The notes under the pieces: generated by a model | What the model was told of the DNA's origin: nothing | The model's database searches: none | What the model saw: the letters and a program-made list of their open reading frames with translations, nothing else | Shown here: one piece after another, positions 53,687 to 64,000 of the stretch | Numbering within the stretch: the first letter of the stretch is position 1 | Layout of the letters: the number at the start of each line of letters is the position of its first letter | NCBI GenBank assembly: GCA_009746045.1 | Contig: RPFO01000154.1 | Span: 2,996,993-3,060,992, forward strand | Source of the DNA: Mesostigma viride | Taxonomy: Eukaryota > Streptophyta > Mesostigmatophyceae > Mesostigmatales > Mesostigmataceae | Reading direction: 5' to 3' | Length of the DNA stretch: 64,000 bases | Program-made: the position numbers and the translations under genes

Positions 53687-56600
53687 ATGGGAGCCCCACA
53701 TTTCGCTCTCGCCTGTGCGGCCTTTGCGGTCATGGTGACGGTTGTCGCTAGCCAGGCCCGATTCGATAGTACTCCTCAGAGAGCCACGTTCTCTTCTAGC
53801 GTGGCGCCATGGTCAAAAACTGTTAACGCAAATCGTTTTGATCCCACTACCTGCCAGATTCTCACTGGCGACCTCCGATGTGTACTTAACAGCGTGAATT
53901 TCCTCGTTGAGGGGACCATCGAAGGATCCATTCGGTTCGAGTCGCTGGACACCGTGTCTCCCACTGGCGTGTTTCCATTTGTAACGAACTTAACCACGTC
54001 TGCGGTATTTTCTTTTACCGGAAGCAATTTTTTCCTGGCGACTGCAACGCCTGTCATTCAGTTAACGCAGAGCACGCGCGCCTACGACGGCACAGCACCG
54101 GATTTCGCTGGGCCGTCCGGCGCTACTTTTCTCAACCTTACTCAAACCGCGCAGGTTTCCGCCAACGTCAGCAACACGGTAAGCTCTCTATGAAACAGTT
54201 TCTGCTCGGTCGCCCGTACATTCCAAATTCTTGCTGTGAATTCGTTGGCCGTCTGCCATGCGTCAGCTGGCATCACTTCCCGTTAGTGCGTGTTCGCAGA
54301 CGTCGGCAGAGTATGCCACGTTTCTTGTATATTTCTGGTCGCTTCACTTTTCATCTCTGGTCAGGCTCTGGTAGGCTCTTAAACCGAGATCACAAGCTGC
54401 CAACGTCTCCGTTCAGCATTTGTGGTCCTGCATAGCAACATTGGGAACATCGTGGTGATAAGCCATAACGTAAATAGGCTCCTTGCGCTTTACGGTACGT
54501 ACATTCCTTGGGCGACCCCGCGAATGTGCCAAGCGTGACCATGCATCTAGAATTGGTGTCAGAAACCTGGGCCTTTAATGTCTGAGGACGAATGGTCATG
54601 GCAGACTGGTTAGCACCGGAGCCACTTCGGTCTGCTGTGGCCAGAATCAGTGTGCATACACCCCCCCCACACACACGTTTCAGATTCTCAGGTTTAAGAT
54701 CATGAGACTCTGGATTCGACCTCTACTAGTAGTATTAATTGTAGTAGAATGTAGTAGAACTTAGTAGAATCGAATCACAGTAGTAAGATTCTTTCAGATC
54801 GTGAGCCCTGGATTGGTCAGACCCCAATCTTAAATGTGAGGGGGGGGATGTCCTTGAGCATGTGCCAGCACATACTTGAGCATGTGCCAGTGCATACTTG
54901 AGCATGGGCCAGTGCATACTTGAGCACCGTGACTCCCCAACGGGAGCACGAGTTTAATTAATTAATTCATGCTTGAGCATGGGCCAGTGCATACTTGAGC
55001 GTGGGCCAGTGCAAACTTGAGCATGGGCCAGTGCATAGTTTCGCATGGGCCAGTGCAAACTTGAGCATGGGTCAGTGCAAACTTGAGCATGGGCCAGTGC
55101 ATAGTTTCACATGGGCCCGTGCATACTTGAGCATGGGCCAGTGCAAACTCAAGCATGTGCCAGTGCATGCTCAAGCATGGGCCAGCCATTCTGCGGATGG
55201 TAGACCGGGTGCAGGTACACGTTTCTTGTTGACGTGCATGATGTTGTGTTGGTACTGTTCTCACCATCACCACTGTAACTGCTACATGCCTCCATCGGCC
55301 AGTCTGTGTTGTACAGAGAGCACGCCTTATTAAATGTTTCGTTTCAGTTTTAGAGCACGCCTTATCAAATGTGTCGTGTCAGTTATAGAGCACACCTCTT
55401 AAATGCGTCGTGTCAGTAATAGAGCACGCCTTATCAAATGCGTCTTGTCAATTTTAGAGCACACCTTATCAAATGTGTCGTGTCAGTTATAGTTATAGAC
55501 CACGCCTTACTAAATGTGTCATGTCAGTGATAGAGCATGCGTTTCCAAATGCGTCGTGTTGATGCATTGGCCCTCGGACTTCGATGCTGCATGGCACTTG
55601 AAGGGAGACCTCGCTGGAGGCTAACTCGTTAGAGGCTTGTCTAGGGAGCCTGCCTAGAGGCTTGTCAAGGGACTGGCGTAGCGGCTTGGCAAGGAGCCTT
55701 CCTAGGGGCCTGTCAAGGGGCTTGCATAGAGGCTTGTCAAGGGGCTTGCGTAGAATTTTTTTTGCAGGCCCTTGTGAGGGCTTGCCTAAGGCCTCTTTTA
55801 GAAATGCAGGCAGCCCACTCGTGGCATAAATAGAGGTGTGGGATGGTCACTATTTACATGTATACTTGTTGTACCGAGCTGCAAACGCTGCTCTTATCTG
55901 TTACTTACTCTCTATGATCTATTGTCTGTTATCTATTATCTATTATCTATTATCTATTATCTATTATCTATTATCTATTATCTATTATCTATTATCTATT
56001 ATATAATATATATGATCTATTATCTATTATCTATTATCTATTATCTATTATCTATTATATATTATATAATATATGTTATATATTATATATTATATAATAT
56101 ATATCATCTATCATCTATCATCTATCATCTATCATCTATCATCTATTATCTGTTAGACCCACCTACACCCCCCCCGCCCCATGTTTAAGAACGGAATCTG
56201 ACCGACCCAGGGCTCATGTTCCTCATCAATCGTACTAGCTACGACTGTGGTTTGATTCTACTAGTCTCTAATAGACTCTTACTACTAGTAGATGGGTCTC
56301 AAAATCTCAGGCCTGGGGCTCTTGAACATGGGGGAGGGGGGGAAGGGGGGGAGGGGGGGCGTACATGGACCTACCACATGCGCAGCACACCGCAACAGAA
56401 GAATGCACAGCAAGCACGGCAACATGCCACAACTGGAGCATCGCATCCATCGCAAACCAAATCAATATCAACCGATAAATGCAACCCGTCCAACCTGTCG
56501 CCCCGCCTTCGTCCCCCCCTTCGTATCCTTGTAATGCGCCGCATGCCTGACATTTCCAACTGCCCTTTCCACCCTCCCCCCTCCCCCTCCCTGAACGCCC

Positions 56601-59600
56601 ACCCCGTCGGCCTCCCCCTGCCCCACCCACCCAAACCCCCTACCCTCTCATACCCACCCCCACCCCCGCCCCCACTCTCCACGTCCACATAAATCCAGGC
56701 GGTCATTGCGAACCTGTTCTCCATCTCAGGTCCGGTGTCCACGTTCGTGCTGCGTGCGACAGTAGAAGCACCTGTCAGTAACGTGACGGGGCCCCGCCAG
56801 CAGCTCAGCCAGTTCAACCTGACCCATTCAGCGCGCGTGACCACTGTGTTCCGCTACACCGACCCAAACATCCCGCCACCGCCACCACCGTCACCACCAC
56901 CGCCACCACCACCACCACCGCCACCACCATCACCACCGCCGTCACCATCGCCACCACCAGGGGCTCGCGCTTCGCCGCCACCACCACCGTCGCCAGCACC
57001 GCCTTCCCCCTCGCCACCCCCGCCTTCCCCCTCACCGCCCCCGCCTTCCCCCTCACCACCCCCGCCGCCCCCACCCTCACCACTGCCTCCTTCCCCCTCC
57101 CCTCCACCATCGCCGCCACCTCCTTCGCCGTCTCCCCCCCTCCCCCGCCCCCTCCCCCCCCCCAAGGTGGTGTTTCGGGGCGAGAGCGACCCCCATTTTG
57201 TGGGCGGCGGCGGTGTGCGCTTTGACTTCATGGGAACGGCGGGCAGTACCTACTGCCTGCTCTCGGACGCGCTCGTCCATGTGAACATGCGCATGCAGGG
57301 GGCCAAGGCGGACGAGCAGCGCACCGCCACGGTGCGTCCATTGGTTACTGCATTGATGTATTCACTTATGCATCAAGGAATAAGATGTCCTCATGGCGCA
57401 CCTTTTTTCATTTTCCCCCGTGAAAGGAACGTGCACCGTGGCACTTTTTGCGTTGTGGAGTTCTGTTCGCTAGAAATGATTTCCACGCGGGGGTTCCCTA
57501 GGCCCGTACTTGTCGGTCAAAGGGTTTCCCTTATCAGATGAAAGGGTCTCCCCACTCAAGTCAAAGGGTTTCCCCACTAATCGCAGCAAACGGGACAGCA
57601 GGCTCGCTTTACGCACAGGCGTATACCTGCAAGTTTGACCTGTGTAGCGAGTCTGGATTTGTGGGTGGGGGGCTTTTAGCTTCTGTCAGTAGCATGTTTG
57701 CCCCCATCGCCCCCCCCTTCTCCACCCCCACACCAGCTTGCAGAACGGGCCTACCATGCCATGGCCCCCCCTGTTATTGCTCACTAATAAGTATCGTAGA
57801 CACTTCTTAAAGCCACGTTGGCATGCTGGGGTACTTCATCCACCCTATCCCCACGCACGCGCCATCTATCTCCCTGACTAATAAACCCGCTGCCATCTGT
57901 CCCCCCCAGTGGATGGACAAGTTGGCCGTCATATGCTAGCATCACTAGCGAGAACTACCCCTCGCTACTAGTTCATCATCATTCATTTTGATCAAATGCT
58001 TTGTCATGCTGTGCTCGTCTACCCAGCACCTACTGCCACCTGTCCTTCCCCCGGTGGATGGACTCCCTGGGCGTTACCTACTACCTCTCCTACAACATCA
58101 CTAATGCATTGTTCACTAACGCTTTGCCATCCTGTGCTCGTCCACTCACACCCCGGTGCTAACCTCCAGTGGATGGAGTCGCTGGCCGTCATGTACTACC
58201 CCTACTACAACATCACCATCAGCGCCGAGTCACCCGAGGGCACCCCCTTCACCGCCGCGCACGGCACGGTAACTGTAAACAAAGTAAGTAAATGGTCTGT
58301 CGTCGCTGTAAGCGCAGATGCATGTACAGATGTATGCTGTATGCGCAGATGGGCGCACTCTGTGGTTGCCGCAAGAATAGTGGAATATCCAGCCTTCAGA
58401 TCCAGCCTGGAGAATGTGTGTGCGCGATGTTGGGGCACTGCCTACGAAGCCATCCAGGGGGGGGGGGCATGCCATTCTGTTACTGCATGGTCTGCGGCCA
58501 TTATAAGCAGAGTTGTGCACCTCCGAAGAGTCCTGCCTTACTGCCTTGTCTGCCTTGTCTGCCTTATCTGCCTAATCTGTCTTACTGCCTTACTGCCTTA
58601 TCTGCCTTATCTGCCTTACTGCCTTACTGCCTTGGCTGCCTTGGCTGCCTTGGCTGCCTTGGCTGCCTTGGCTGCCTCGGCTGCCTTGGCTGCCTTGGCT
58701 GCCTCGGCTGCCTTGGCTGCCTTGGCTGCCTTGGCTGCCTTGGCTGCCTTGGCTGCCTTGGCTGCCTTGGCTGCCTTGGCTGCCTTGGCTGCCTTGGCTG
58801 CCTTGGCTGCCTTGGCTGCCTTGGCTGCCTTGGCTGCCTTGGCTGCCTTGGCTGCCTTGGCTGCCTTGGCTGCCTTGGCTGCCTTGGCTGCCTTGGCTGC
58901 CTTGGCTGCCTTGGCTGCCTTGGCTGCCCTATCTGCGAACAAAGCTCTTTATGCCGCCCACGCTATCTGCCCTATCTGCGAACGATACCCTTACGGCCGC
59001 CCCTGCCACTGCCTTGCTGCCCTCGCCACCCAACGCTGCTGCGAGCAGAAGATGATGAAGGCCAAGAAGGTGTCCACGATGGTGCGCTGGCATGGGCTGA
59101 CCATCCAGCGGCGCAAGACGCGGATCGCCCTGCGCATCGACAACCTGATGGCGCTGGAGGTGGAGGTCGTGCGCGCCGCCTTCTGGTGCGTTCCGCGATG
59201 CTGTCATTATGTGATGGTGTACGGTGACATTTGATAGTAGTCTTTAGTAGAGGTGGAGGTCGTGCGCGGTGTATAGTGACATTTTTTTGTAATCTTAAGG
59301 TGGAGGTCATGCGCGCCGCCTTCCGGTGGGTGGCGGCACGGCTATCTCTTATATTCTATAATTACAGCGCAGCCTAGAGCAGCCTAGTTGGTGCACGCCG
59401 CTGTCTCATGCATTCCTCAAAAGATTGCAGGTTTGTCTATACTCGGTATAGAATCATACTTGTGCCAAGAATTTGGTACTTAGGCTAAGAGTACCAGAAA
59501 TGCTGACAACACCAGCATCAGCACAGCACCAGCGTAGGCACCAGGCTTGCTGGCACAGTACCAGCGTTATGCTATAGTACTATGCTACTTTCATGCCATC

Positions 59601-62243
59601 TCATCATGATGCCGTTCATTGTGTCACCTGGTGCGGACATCCCACGGGTCCGCCCGCGGCCAAAGTGGCGTGTGTCTGCTTTCATCGTTACTGTTGTTCC
59701 GAATGCTTCACCCTGCCCTGTCCACAGTCTAGTGGTAGCACATCATGCAGGTTAGGACGTTGTTTGAGGAAGGAAAAACACAGGTTTGTCGTTTTGCCGG
59801 CTTTGGGGCCTCTCAAAGCGGTGCATGTGTTCCGGGTGATGTGGTCCAACCACTCAAGAGAGAGAAAAGGGGTTGGGTTGTGAAAATTTGGGACCAGCAA
59901 CGGCCACCCTGGTGGCACAGTGGGCATCTTCGCTGTCCTTCGCTTCGTCCGTTCTTCTTTCTTTGGTGGCGCGCGGTACCACATGTTTCATTTTTCTTTT
60001 GTTGGCGGCTTGTGGATGCGTATCGCGGCTTTCCCTGCAGGGACGGGGACAAGGGCCCAGGGAAAAACTACGTAAGTTGTTTCAAGTTTTTCTTCTCTAG
60101 CCCGTTTTCTATAAAGAGACATGTGTGTGTGGTGTGTGTGTGGGGGGGGGAATTTGCCCAGAGGCAGGCATTGTTTGCATGCAGTTGATGCTTAGATTTG
60201 TCGAGATAAGAAGGTTTCTTGGTTTTAGATGTGACGGTGGTTGCTGTGTGTTATTAATTATGCCTGGATGCCTTAATTGCCTTAAGCCAAAGCAACACCA
60301 TTCAATGAAAAGAAAAGATGGTCTATGTCCTGGGTTGGCTGTTCTTATGAGGGTGCTTTGATGTGGGTGCTTGCACTCACCTGCATGCGTGCGTTTGCTT
60401 TGCAGCAAGGTAGAAGGATTTGCTGGGGGGGGGGGGGGGGAGGGGGGGGGGGGCAAGGGGGGGGAAGGGGCCCAGGCAAAGGCGATGGAGCCTAATCGTA
60501 CAATGGGGGGTGGGGGGGTGGGGCAGGGCGGGGGTGGCAGAGGGGGGCAAAAATGAAGCAGGGGGCCCGCCGACAGTGACATTCAACCCTTTACGTATGC
60601 TGTGGAAAAATGCACACCTGTGAAGATGCCTGCTGTTATCTCCCGTGATTGCAAGCGACTCGCGCAGTTTTTAACGATTTACTACTAGTAATAATTGTGT
60701 ACTGCGCACATTATCGGTCGACGGTCACATTCGCGCGCGACCTGCGACCCGTGTGCGGGGCCGGCGGCGTCAGGCATGCAAACTGTTTTGTGCGCGTGAA
60801 TCTAATGGTTTTCCTCTGCATGCCAACTGTCACGCACATCACGTGGAACCCGCGGCGTACTGGATGCAGCTCAACTTCAAGTTGCTGGGGCTGAACATTA
60901 CCGACAGCGTCCACGGTGTGCTGGGGCAGACGTTCAGCCCCAACTTTGTGCCCCCCCCCGCGATGGGCGCCGAAGCAGACGCCCGCATTCTCGGCAGGAA
61001 TGGGGAGGGGGTGCTTGAGGGGTCGATGGCGGACTATGCGACCAGCGGCTTGTTTAGTGCCGACTGCAAGTTTGGGCGCTTCATGGTAGGTTGAGCATGC
61101 CGAAGACGCTATACTCGTGCACTACCGTGTAATATATGTGCATCTTCGTCTGTTTCTCCTGCATTTTCCTGATGATTCACGTAGACTTTCATCCATTTAC
61201 GCCAGGTATTCTCAATATGCTGTGAAAATTTGGCATGATACTGGGATTTGAACCCAGGACCTCTAGCACAATTTCTCGACTAAAGGGGTCTCCTGATCCG
61301 AAGGCATCCCAGACTGTGCTACAGTAGCACCTGCGTTGCGCTTGTTTTTTTATGTTTTTTTTTGTTTTTTTAAAGGAATGGTTCCCCAGTTGGGGCACGT
61401 GTTAAATGAGTTATTGGTTGGTAGGTTGCCTATCTGTGCGTTGGTTGAGGACCTTAAAAGCAGTCGGCTGTGGTCCTTGACCTCCCACTAGGGGCATGCC
61501 TATAATGCGGTACCTGACGGTGCGCTTTTTCGCTGTCTCGTGCATTGTATGCCTGGCGTCCCTGGACGTGGCCTCCAAATAGGGGCATGTGCATGTGGTT
61601 AAGTAGTACTTTATTGGTAGGGTTTCTGCTCTTTTCCGAGAAATGGGTGCTGCGTTTTCAACCATGGAGAAGCTGGCATGCGGTGGCTATCTGGCCAGCA
61701 TGGAGGGGGGAGGTATTCTGATGTGAATACATGTGTTTGTGCTGAAAATGACTGTAAAGTGTCATGAGATTTTGGTGTGCTGTACTATACAACAGCTCTC
61801 CACAACGATTGCCCCAGGGGGTCGCTGGCCAAGGACAATGGCATGTTTTGTAAACCAGGGGCTTGTCCATTCACGCGTATCGTAGTCCCGCATGGTAGGG
61901 CCTATCTGTTACCCGGTTGTTATATGTTTTATTGCCTCTGCCCATCGCAAGCTGTCCGGTCAGTATAATTAGTGAGGTGGGCAGGTACTTCCTTCCAACT
62001 GCCCGCAAGCAATGTCATTGAGACAGCCAGAGCAGGCCATGGTAGCTTGAGCCGGCTGTTATCTTATCCTGGTGGTTGTTGCTTGTTTGTTCCTGGCACC
62101 GGCGAGCGCTACTTGAGAAGACAACCAACCTCTGGGATATTACGTTCTTTTGACAACAATCCTAGCGCGCCCTAATAATATGCAGCATCTCCTGTTGTCA
62201 CCAGCTCAAGGAGTTCTCCACATCGCCCGGGGCGCGCACATAG
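53687..62243 (+). CDS. Secreted Root_cap-domain protein with Ser-Pro-rich rod
   Basis: Exons joined in phase: 53687-54178, 56699-57331, 58170-58268, 59049-59185, 60041-60071 (tentative), 60774-61085 and 62205-62243 (tentative last, stop TAG), about 580 residues. It starts [20 protein letters not shown], a signal peptide ending near ASQA. A Thr/Ser-rich N-terminal domain with NLT, NVS and NVT sequons follows, then a rod of SP, SPPP and PPPP repeats (56868-57160), and a domain like the plant Root_cap family: [37 protein letters not shown], then [26 protein letters not shown] and [12 protein letters not shown]. The rod should be hydroxylated and glycosylated in the cell wall or extracellular matrix, as in pherophorins. 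An alternative last exon is 62422-62556. Function is unknown; the domain calls are secure, the small exons less so. Confidence 0.8.
54852..55185. repeat. 22-bp minisatellite interrupted by a hairpin-tail insertion
   Basis: The unit is ACTTGAGCATGGGCCAGTGC plus AT. The interruption at 54927-54971 leaves CTTGAGCA on both sides, and the array continues in register if the insertion and one CTTGAGCA are removed. Intron 1 of the Root_cap gene. Confidence 0.9.
54927..54971 (+). mobile_element. 45-bp SINE-like insertion with hairpin and (TTAA)n tail
   Basis: It contains the stem CTCCC-CAAC-GGGAG, then GCACGAGTTTAATTAATTAA. Flanked by CTTGAGCA at 54919-54926 and 54972-54979, which fits an 8-bp target duplication. 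It is likely the extreme 3' end of a retroposed RNA mobilised by the (TTAA)n-tailed LINE. Confidence 0.65.
55310..55565. repeat. 35-bp tandem repeat, about seven copies
   Basis: The unit begins AGAGCACGCCTTATCAAATG and continues CGTCGTGTCAGTTAT, imperfect. Intron 1 of the Root_cap gene. Confidence 0.85.
55615..55800. repeat. Degenerate 18-22 bp repeat
   Basis: Variants of GAGGCTTGTCAAGGGGCTTG. Intron 1 of the Root_cap gene. Confidence 0.7.
55918..56155. repeat. TATTATC / ATCTATC microsatellite
   Basis: Seven-base TCTATTA units shading into TATA-rich and then ATCTATC repeats. Confidence 0.9.
57332..58169 (+). repeat. Intron 2 of the Root_cap gene with echoes of exon 3 start
   Basis: CAGTGGATGGACAAGTTGGC (57908-57927, after a C run) and GGTGGATGGACTCCCTGGGC then TACTACCTCTCCTACAACAT (58049-58095) copy the true exon start CAGTGGATGGAGTCGCTGGC at 58167-58186. 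Confidence 0.8.
58631..58928. repeat. 9-bp CCTTGGCTG minisatellite, about 33 copies
   Basis: Because the unit is 9 bp, frames across it read Ala-Leu-Ala or Leu-Gly-Cys. It is intronic in the Root_cap gene, between exons 3 and 4, not coding. Confidence 0.93.
59240..59335 (+). repeat. Two echoes of Root_cap gene exon 4 end
   Basis: GAGGTGGAGGTCGTGCGCG at 59250-59268 and AAGGTGGAGGTCATGCGCGC then CGCCTTCCGGTGGG (59297-59330) copy 59157-59188 (GAGGTGGAGGTCGTGCGCGC then CGCCTTCTGGTGCG). Confidence 0.85.
59336..60040. other. Intronic, no supported feature
   Basis: A minor run of 'accagca/ccagcgt' phrases at 59500-59580 looks like a short degenerate repeat. Otherwise nothing. Confidence 0.4.
60420..60555. 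repeat. G-rich low-complexity tract
   Basis: Long G runs with GGCAAGG and GGGTGGGG interruptions in a Root_cap gene intron. Confidence 0.85.
61236..61325 (-). ncRNA. tRNA-like sequence with A and B boxes (tRNA relic or SINE)
   Basis: The minus strand has TAGCACAGTCTGG, a good RNA polymerase III A box, and 50-60 bases later GGTTCAAATCC inside a perfect T-arm CTGGG-TTCAAAT-CCCAG. The D-arm stem is weak, and the two acceptor strands (ending CATG then CCA) do not pair, so it is probably not a working tRNA. It lies inside an intron of the Root_cap gene on the opposite strand. Confidence 0.5.
61386..62204. other. Last intron region of the Root_cap gene
   Basis: It contains a dispersed-motif copy at 62015-62037 (inverted) with AGCAGGCCATGGTAGCTTGA. 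The phrase GCGCCCTAATAATATGCAGC before the tentative last exon (62166-62186) is repeated as CCGCCCTAATAATATGCAGC at 62307-62326, another exon-edge duplication. Confidence 0.45.
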
Positions 62244-62784
62244 TTTGGCGCCACTGGGTGCTCGGGACCAGTCCATTATTATAGGCCGCACTCCTTCACA
62301 AGGCGCCCGCCCTAATAATATGCAGCATCTCCCTCCCAATCTACTCTTCCCAGGTCACTGGTTTGTCTTCATGGTCGACTTGGCATCTCATGTGCTCTCA
62401 ATGTGTTTTAATGCCGCGCAGGGCTTGACCCAAGGCTGGGACCTGAGTGCCCCGGCCATCAGCTTCGAACAGCCCATGCACATGTGGAGCGGGGTCGCCA
62501 TGGGTGATTCTACTGACGGTGACCGCACATTTGCAGATGAGGATCATGATGAGTAGAACGTTTGTCAAGTGAGAGGTGAGACACTTTCTACCTTCGTCTT
62601 TAACAACCTGGAACTGAACGTTGTAGATCAAATAGGAGAAGCTACACACATGTTACTGAATGGCTGTGCTTTGAAGTAAGACACCTTATTCTTAAGTGAG
62701 ACAACTATTCTTATCCTACTCTGTTTAGAATGGTGTCTGACTTCGGTAGGCAGTTCAGATGTCACCTCGCCGCTCACATATTGA

Positions 62785-62912
62785 TGGCATAATTAATTAA
62801 TTAATTAATTAATAAGACTCGTGCTCCCGTTGGGGAGTCACGGAGCATTAACCCCGATTAATTAATTAATTAAAATCATAGCTCCGTTGGGAGCATATGT
62901 AACACATAGCCC
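62785..62912. repeat. Two hairpin-tail units in (TTAA)n
   Basis: An inverted unit GACTCGTGCTCCCGTTGGGG (62817-62836) with AGTCACGGAGCATTAACCCC, then the GCTCCGTTGGGAGC variant, separated by TTAA arrays. The second is followed directly by LINE sequence. Confidence 0.75.
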
Positions 62913-64000
62913 TGAGAAAGGGGCATCTATGGGTTTGTAATACAATCAGGGCGACAACCTGCAGGTGGAGGATGTACAACTATCACCTGCTCTGGGTGCA
63001 CAAGGTGCACCTGCACCGCCATGATGGTTCATGCCTCATTAACAAGCACAGGCACCCAGGGCGGCCGGCTTGAGGAGAGGGCCTAGAAGGCCTGCGTGAC
63101 ATATGGGGTGGAAGGTATGGGGCTAGGCTATAGCTGGTGTACACATGGCATCTCAGCAGAGAGTAACTCCCTGCATAGGCATAGCATGGCTAAATACTGA
63201 CTGCAACATCCATGGGAGGTCCCATTGTAGGCATGGCGTGGCTAAATACTGAAGGCATCATCCATGGGGGCCATTATGGGCGCACATGCGCGTGGGCCAC
63301 ATGCAAGGCTAAGCCTGACTAATCTACACTACTGGTATATGTTCCCTAGTCTGAGGTGGCAGGAGGGGCCTGCCAGGGCTTGTGGTCAACGTGGATGACC
63401 GCCCCCCTCCAGTATACCGTCTTCCCCCCTGCGCGCTGCCGGAGCTGAAGGTAGGTCGGCCATAGCTCGCGTCGCCGCTGTTGCTGGGCCAGGGTCAAGT
63501 CGTCGTCCAGCGTGAAGCGAGTCTCCGCGAGCTTCTTGCGGCATGCCAGCTTGTCCGCCATGTACTTAAAGGTGAGGAGCACAGGTGCCGGGCCAGCCTT
63601 ACCCCGCGCGCGGGGAAGGCGGACAGCCGACATCTGCAGCTCACCAGTGAGTTGCATGGGGGCAAGAATGTCGCGCTTAAATGCCGTGAGGAGGCTCCAC
63701 CCTCCTGGAATGGCAGCATTGCCGACGGAGTCCCCTTCCACCCCGTCGACCCCACATCCACCAGCTGGCATGCCGTGATCAGCTTTGCCAGGTACTCGGC
63801 TGCTGCCAGCTCCAGAATTACTTCGGAGCGTGGCGTGGCCCAGTAGCCAAATTCCGTCACCATCGTGTCCAGAATTCCTGCCATCTGCAGGAGCAGCATC
63901 CGCCTCTCCCCGCTGGCTGAGCTGCCGTGCATCGTCAGCATTAACGATGCACGGATGGACTTGCCCCCCACGCTCTCCGCGTAGTCCAGCATCCCGGGCA
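62900..64000 (-). mobile_element. L1-like LINE fragment with ORF1, running off the window
   Basis: 62900-63340 duplicates 5515-5960. Upstream on the minus strand, ORF1-like frames at 63346-63771 and 63495-63992 (frame change near 63740) encode APVLLTFKYMADKLACRKKL, TRFTLDDDLTLAQQQRRREL, WPTYLQLRQRAGGKTVYWRG. ORF1 proteins of L1-type elements bind RNA as part of the retrotransposition particle. The frame break suggests a dead copy; the 5' part lies outside the window. Confidence 0.7.

Noticed and set aside
57583-57665. Extra Root_cap gene exon ([20 protein letters not shown])
   Set aside because: It would break the phase match between 57331 and 58170 and duplicates a motif already present; possibly another echo.
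57996-59234. 412-residue Ala-Leu-Ala frame
   Set aside because: It reads through introns and a 9-bp minisatellite; only 58170-58268 and 59049-59185 fit the Root_cap gene.

Overview
The window is nuclear DNA from a eukaryotic green alga. The evidence is a three-helix chlorophyll a/b-binding protein of the photosystem I antenna type with a chloroplast transit peptide, a guanosine deaminase of the plant GSDA type, a plant-like FAM91 protein, and a secreted protein with a pherophorin-style Ser-Pro-rich rod and a plant-type Root_cap domain. All four genes are broken by many GT-AG introns. A chlorophyte, perhaps chlamydomonadalean, is likely; the species cannot be told.

Layout. 1-11.2 kb is mobile-element territory: a broken Penelope-like element with an N-terminal GIY-YIG domain (1.2-4.26 kb), pieces of an L1-like LINE (4.9-6.3 kb), and a head-to-tail array of five truncated copies of an RLE-type non-LTR retrotransposon (6.78-10.91 kb). 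11.95-17.84 kb (-) is the guanosine deaminase gene, whose first intron carries a hAT-like transposon. 20.85-35.36 kb (+) is the FAM91 gene in at least ten exons. 35.4-45.3 kb is a second repeat-rich stretch with LINE and Penelope fragments, MITE-like elements, (CATC)n and (TTAA)n. 45.33-52.80 kb (-) is a complete six-exon LHCA-type gene. Starting 887 bp away and divergently, 53.69-62.24 kb (+) is the Root_cap/proline-rich gene. 62.8-64.0 kb is LINE sequence again, running off the edge.

The four genes are not functionally linked: purine catabolism, Golgi/endosome vesicle tethering, light harvesting, and the cell wall or extracellular matrix. What unites them is architecture. Their introns are full of microsatellites and minisatellites. 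At about a dozen exon edges the last or first 20-60 bases of the exon, with the splice site, recur one to several times as decaying copies in the adjoining intron. In the LHCA gene two such copies have grown into full minisatellites. This exon-edge echo pattern is the most unusual feature. A second theme is that several retroelement families share a 3' hairpin followed by (TTAA)n, and a 45-bp insertion with the same kind of tail sits in register inside a minisatellite with an apparent 8-bp target duplication.

Exon coordinates come from reading splice sites and checking that phases join. No transcript data or database search was used. Most long open frames elsewhere are by-products of tandem repeats.
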